Shown here: in pieces, positions 33,711 to 37,827 of the stretch
Position numbering within the stretch: position 1 is the stretch's first letter
Layout of the letters: each line of letters starts with the position of its first letter
Notes under the pieces: model-generated
The model's input: the letters and a program-made list of their open reading frames with translations, nothing else
What the model was told of the DNA's origin: nothing
Databases searched by the model: none
NCBI GenBank assembly: GCA_030141605.1
Contig: JAQGDQ010000167.1
Coordinates: 420,377-458,203 of the forward strand
From: Tubiluchus corallicola
Taxonomy: Eukaryota > Priapulida > Priapulimorpha > Priapulimorphida > Tubiluchidae
Direction of reading: 5' to 3'
DNA: 37,827 bases
Made by a program: the position numbers and the translations under genes

Positions 33711-33861
33711 CTACAAAGTTAAGCAACGTCAGGCCACATCGTAGAATGTTAGCAGCATCCGTAACTATGAACATTACAATAGTGTCACCCGTACGTTCAG
33801 AGGACGGTCGTGACAGAGGCAACTAAATAGCCGAGTAGGCACGCTCGTGTGGTTCGCAACT
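33711..33861 (+). repeat. Possible SINE remnant with 5S-rRNA-like and tRNA-like boxes
   Basis: AAGTTAAGCAACGTCAGGCC at 33716-33735 matches the 5S rRNA internal-promoter region almost base for base, but the following 5S sequence is not well kept. About 100 bp on, TAGCCGAGTAGG (33828-33839) fits the tRNA A-box and GGTTCGCAACT (33851-33861) weakly resembles a B-box, with too short a spacing. A decayed chimeric SINE is possible, as is chance. Confidence 0.3.
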
Positions 33862-34539
33862 AGGCTGGTAAGTGAACGGATCTGTAGCAGTTTCGCTAGA
33901 TAGTCACCACGGGTGGCTTCACTCGGCATTCCTTAGCAAGGAAAGCATATATTCATATCCGAATGTGGCTGAGACACGTCAGTTGGTTCATTGGCTCATC
34001 TTAATCGGTTCTATTCGATAATGAGCCTGCCTCTGGTTTTTGCCACAAACAGCAACACTATGCAGGCCCTACCCGATGAATGGTAATTGTAGTGACTACT
34101 GTGTTATTTGCTCTTTTTGTTAACAGTCCCAATTTAAACGAAAAAAAAGACACAACTGATTCTGGTTGACCGAACCATCGTCCACAGTCCTTGCAAAGTC
34201 ATTTCCCAATACTAATGTTCATAAATAGCAACATTTTGTTTTGCCGCGCACGTGCGCGCAGCGGTGAGCCGCTTTATGCGCGGAGAAGTTTAATATTTAA
34301 AAGCGGTTTATGATATCAGGGATTTCAGAGTTGAATTCAGATTGAGCAGTTTGTAGACTTACGTAAGATCGTGTAAAGGTCACCATTAATCAATACGAGT
34401 AGTCGAATTCACACTGGGACATCATGCCTTTTATTAATTGATGCTTTGTTAATTGCCTTTTTGCCGATATCAGTTTATATGTGTTACTGAGTGGCTATTG
34501 AACACATAGGTTGCACATAATCAGCTAAACTGCAAGCGC
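33862..34539. other. Non-coding upstream DNA with a CpG-rich spot
   Basis: At 34245-34290 a G+C-rich cluster contains the palindrome GCGCACGTGCGC (E-box core CACGTG) and the hairpin AGCGG-TGAG-CCGCT. The rest is A+T-rich without recognisable features. Confidence 0.4.
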
Positions 34540-34543
34540 TTAA

Positions 34544-35124
34544 AGGAAAACGGGACGATTTTTCATATCCTACTGGTTTTTCAAGTACAGTAAAAAGCAT
34601 ACATTTTAAAAGCGTTTCTGATAATTAAATAATAGATTAAAATCTTGATTAACGGCGTACAAGCCCAACTATTGATGAAATCACAAATGAACATAATTTT
34701 CAACAGCGAAAACATTCCATGAACGTGTTGCACATGTTTGAGAAAGAAAAGATTGAAGTACAGCACTACTGTAAAAGATTCAGTGTGTTGTACACAAAAC
34801 TCGGCAAGTTTTAAGATAAAAATTGAAATTTCAAATTTAACACTGTGCTCACACATAAGCTGTTCAACATGTGTACTACGTCACAAACGAACACCGCTGA
34901 ACTGAGAGGTACAGTACCTGTTTTTTGTGCAATGCGTTTCCGACATGCAGGTGTTAGAGACCGTCTAACTAGACGAAATGCATGTAACAGCAAAGAACTA
35001 GTGGCGTGAACGCAAAATTGCATTTCTGTGGTAACAATTTTTTCACGTAAGTCATTCTTGAAAAAATAGTTTGCTTCCTTTCAATATTTTAAAGAGTAGA
35101 TTGGTTCGACTGTCCGGTTTTCCT
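34544..35124. mobile_element. 581-bp MITE-like element flanked by TTAA
   Basis: The left end is AGGAAAACGGGACGA and the inverted right end is AGGAAAACCGGACAG, so 12 of the first 13 bases match. TTAA lies directly outside both (34540-34543 and 35125-35128). TTAA target duplication is typical of piggyBac and Kolobok superfamilies. There is no transposase coding; the open frames inside are short and featureless. It is non-autonomous if real. Confidence 0.65.
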
Positions 35125-35239
35125 TTAAATATCAGAATAAAAAAATAATAAAAGTGCCCAAGTAATCGCGGACATCTTTGATTATTATCAAGAATAATTA
35201 TTCTCAATTGTTAATGCTTCAAGGCCGTTGTCAAGACCA

Positions 35240-35400
35240 ACTGTAAACAATAATAATACTTTATTATTGTTTATAAAGATCTAAAGCTATACACACTGAA
35301 CCAGACAAATAGAAGAAATTATACTAGTCAATACATACAAAAATGCAAAAATTACCAATTACCAACAAAGAAATATTTGTCAATTTTTATGTTGTAATTG
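35240..35400 (-). repeat. Possible LINE/SINE tail fragment
   Basis: A+T-rich sequence with TAATAATACTTTATTATTG on the plus strand, i.e. an AATAAAGTATTATTA-type end on the minus strand, similar to the tail of the insertion at 35647-35743. No coding remnant is present. Confidence 0.3.
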
Positions 35401-35558
35401 GTGTAATTTCTTGTACAGCTGGTATATAGCAAATGTATAGCCCCAAGTGTTTATATACATTTTTCATTGGGGCAAAACGGCAGAGTTTGCTGAAGATGTC
35501 ATGACTGCTTGGACGCTGGTTATTTGGTTCATTCTGAAACTAAGATTCTCAGATCACC

Positions 35559-36038
35559 AATAAGCCTTTTCACAGTTCCGTTGTGCGCAAGCGCAGTTGC
35601 CGCAGGTCAAAGGTTAAGTGTACCACAGCAACGAGTCTTAACTATACATACAAGTTTTAATGTAAATATGATTTTAATTTTACGTTTTTATTGTATGTAA
35701 CATTTTAGCAATAAAGAATAATAATAAATAATATTAATAATAATAACTACAACCGTCACGTGATAGCAAAGGCATCTGCTGCATCAGTTCAGTAACTTTG
35801 TGACTTTTTATGCATTAGTCTGTGCTAGAGTGATTTACTAGCACGATCTTGCTTGGGAACAAGAAAAAATAAAGTAGGAAATGACCTTCCTAGTTTATTA
35901 GCTAGCTGTTAAAACTTATTATTACAATAGCTTGGGCTGCGAAGCTTTGCCAAGTGTAGACAAATGAGTCTCTGGTACGCTTAACCTTTAACCTTTTCAC
36001 GATTATCATCAATCGCTGGAACTGTGAAAAGGCTTATT
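35559..36038 (+). mobile_element. Inverted-repeat DNA element family A, copy 2 (interrupted)
   Basis: The ends are AATAAGCCTTTTCACAGTT and CTGTGAAAAGGCTTATT, near-perfect inverted repeats. A second, inner inverted pair is GGTCAAAGGTTAAGTGTACC (left) and GGTACGCTTAACCTTTAACC (right), so the arms extend about 65-70 bp with a divergent stretch between. The body aligns with 8612-8977. It is interrupted at 35647-35743 by another insertion. There is no coding capacity, so the transposase must come from elsewhere. The superfamily is not assigned because no clear target duplication is visible. Confidence 0.85.
35647..35743 (+). mobile_element. 97-bp 5'-truncated retroposon nested in family A copy 2
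   Basis: This segment is absent from copy 1 at the same point and is flanked by TAACTATA (35639-35646) and TAACTACA (35744-35751), a near-perfect 8-bp target duplication. It ends in GCAATAAAGAATAATAATAA with an A/T-rich repeat tail. Together these fit a severely 5'-truncated LINE or SINE copy. Confidence 0.75.
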
Positions 36039-36189
36039 TATTTCGTAAGCAATACCTGTTTGTACTAATAATCTGCCACCAGTGCATTAATGTAAAACAC
36101 GAACACTTTTCAAACAACCTAGACAATTCTAACCATTGGAAAATGTTATTAAGAAACGACAGAAAAGTGTATAACAAGAGTGTTTAACC

Positions 36190-36490
36190 CATTCCACTCA
36201 GCCATGTTAGGATGCATTACGAAATGTAATTACTCTTTATTAAGATTTGCATTGATAATTAATTAATTTCCATAAGAAGCAAATTGGGCCTTTTAATTAA
36301 AGTAATTTCTCTCGATTTGCATCGCGGCAGGGTAGTCAAATTTCCCTGAAATGGGAGCTGATTTGCAGTGTGTGCTGCGCCCTCAGGCGTGTTATTGGTG
36401 AACTGTGAAGTGTAAGGAGTTCTTGAAGCAGATCTAGCCACTTGTCCAGTTAATTAAATTGTCAGATCTGTTCGAGTGTGTAATGAGATT
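36190..36490. promoter_or_regulatory. Candidate conserved non-coding/enhancer block
   Basis: A repeat-free block dense in homeodomain-type cores (GATAATTAATTAATTTCC, CTTTTAATTAAAGTAATT, GTTAATTAAATTG), octamer-like ATTTGCAT sites (about 36246 and 36315) and TCACGTGA at about 36493. It lies upstream of the Kv4 exon. This is pattern inference only. Confidence 0.3.
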
Positions 36491-36562
36491 TGTCACGTGA
36501 CAGCTAGGTATATAATAAAGAAAGCAAAGAAAGTGCCAATAGTGACAGTGGGGCGACAGAGA

Positions 36563-36806
36563 TTTTTTTTTATTTTAATAATAGATCTTTATTCAAGAAA
36601 TGAACGTATATACAAAAAGGTGCCTCTTTTTGCAGGATCAGATCAACGATTTACATTTTCATATAACAAATCTTTCACGCTATGTGCAACGAATAACATA
36701 CTATACTTAAATTAGATTTAATTTCAAATGATTCACAAGTATCATACACATGAATTAACTTTATACACATACATAATTTATTTTTGTATACTCGAGCGGG
36801 TCTAAA
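36563..36806 (-). repeat. 3' UTR and poly(A) of the LINE at the window's right edge
   Basis: On the minus strand the sequence after the ORF stop runs to TTGAATAAAGATCTATTATT and then an A-rich end (the plus strand shows eight or more T at 36563-36571). It therefore has an AATAAA signal and a poly(A) end, fixing the 3' boundary of the insertion. Confidence 0.7.
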
Positions 36807-37827
36807 TTAACAATTATTTAGTATAAAACTATCTCTGATCAGGTTAGCAAAAGCCATTATTAAATTTTTATCAGATTGAAGCATAATATTGCGTGTATAA
36901 TTGGCATCAGCTATTTCTATGAAACGCATTCTTTTTGTATTATCTACTTTATTGCATCTGAATAAAATGTGCTGAGGAGTTTGCTCTTCTTCTCCACATG
37001 GACATAAACTAGTATCACATATTAAGTCTATACAAAAAGCTATTAAAATTCTCCTTGCCAGTTAAAAAAGACATGGCAATGGATTTTATTTTCCTTTCAT
37101 TATTTCCAAGCGGCAAGATCAATTGTTTACATTTTATATTCTGCATTTCAACATATTTTCCTCGAAATTACATAACATGCCTATATTTATTTGACCAGTT
37201 ACAAGAAACATAATCCATAATTTGAAGTTTAGTATACGTTAACATATTTTCATGAACTTTTTCAAGATCTGTTGTACGGAAGTTTTCATTCCAGACAAAT
37301 TTTAAAAAGTGTCTCACAGCCTGCGCATGTGTATACATAATATTTTTATAAATATGCCTTCCTGTCAGACGTGCACTACCGTACCGCAGAATCTTTTGTT
37401 TAACTAAATCATCAGCATTCTGACATAACGTCTTGAGACAAGATTTAGCAACAATTACATTTAATTCAATGTCTAACGGTGGAAGACCACAAAGTATTTC
37501 CAATTTAGTTCGATCTGGTTTAAAAGCAGACCCCGCAGAAACTTTCATTATATCACAGATTATATTTTCAAATACAGAAAGTTTTTTACTTAACCATGCA
37601 ATAGCACCGTACTGTATAATCGGCAAAATAGTAGTTATATAAATGTTTACAATGGGAGCAAGTCGCTAACCTCTATATTTTCTGCAATTGTTTTTTTACT
37701 TTCAACCATCTGTACCATACCTTTTTATGAACATTACTCGCGTGTTTAGCAAATGTTAATTTCCGATCAACAGTAAGGCCTAATATTTTGCTGTCTTCAA
37801 CAAACAATATTTCAATAATAGCGAGGA
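36807..37827 (-). pseudogene. Non-LTR retrotransposon ORF2 3' half, broken, runs off the window
   Basis: Minus strand, from the right edge: VEDSKILGLTVDRKLTFAKH (the LGxxxDxxLTFxxH segment after RT motif E), a stop and frame change, then IYITTILPIIQYGAIAW and SAFKPDRTKLEILCGLPPLD, the conserved RT-connection region, in an open frame at 37168-37626. After a stop it resumes with AMSFLTGKENFNSFLYRLN, then after a frameshift CDTSLCPCGEEEQTPQHILF with a final Cys, the CxCG...ETxxHxLFxC zinc-knuckle-like C-terminus of jockey/I-group LINEs. It ends at a TAA at 36807-36809. At least two stops and two frameshifts make it inactive. The 5' part lies outside the window. Confidence 0.88.

Overview
This is an animal genomic window: A+T-rich, mostly non-coding and loaded with microsatellites, decayed non-LTR retrotransposons and short inverted-repeat DNA elements. 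One host gene is secure: the first coding exon of a Shal-type (Kv4/KCND) voltage-gated potassium channel on the minus strand, coding part 29232-30346. Its N-terminus, T1 domain, S1-S5 and pore helix are intact, and it ends at a GTAAGT donor in the middle of the pore signature (TMTTLG|YGD). A metazoan source is certain. A marine invertebrate, perhaps a lophotrochozoan, is my inference from repeat content and the divergent Kv4 linkers. I cannot name the species.

Layout on the plus strand. 1-2.4 kb: non-coding with a GAT/AAT microsatellite. 2.4-3.45 kb: the 3' end of a LINE, split at its stop codon by a 342-bp inverted-repeat element full of GGTTATAACC palindromes. 3.7-5.2 kb: CA-rich low-complexity DNA, then a pair of inverted 15-16-bp repeat clusters. 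5.6-5.76 kb: a 15-bp minisatellite. 7.1-9.1 kb: a possible LINE tail, a (GTGA)n array and nested DNA-element fragments, including copy 1 of a family with AATAAGCC...GGCTTATT ends. 12-16.7 kb: microsatellites (GAT, CT, CA/CGCA/GCAG, GACA, CAA). 17.2-18 kb: a 210-bp direct duplication. 18.4-20.3 kb: a possible LINE remnant, (GA)n, a tRNA-derived fragment and (TC)n. 22-23.9 kb: a G+C-elevated block and a (CCA)n array. 25.1-26.9 kb: two CR1-like reverse-transcriptase remnants in opposite orientation. 26.8-29.0 kb: a pair of inverted homologous segments flanking a (AAT)n array. 29.2-30.4 kb: Kv4 exon. 30.4-36.5 kb: Kv4 upstream DNA with a TTAA-flanked inverted-repeat element and copy 2 of the AATAAGCC family, itself hit by a LINE insertion. 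36.56-37.83 kb: 3' half of another LINE, cut by the window edge.

The gene runs toward lower coordinates and no exon 2 (YGDM...S6...C-terminus) could be recognised, so the first 29.2 kb is probably Kv4 intron 1 and its repeats would be transcribed in the pre-mRNA. The inverted pair (26.8-27.25 / 28.65-29.0 kb) begins about 220 bp past the exon's donor site. It would fold into a long imperfect RNA duplex in that transcript and is the most interesting structural signal here. A second point is a plausible 3' splice site just before the Kv4 start codon, suggesting an untranslated leader exon farther upstream. I found no complete new multi-gene system. The novelty is in transposon structure and intron architecture.
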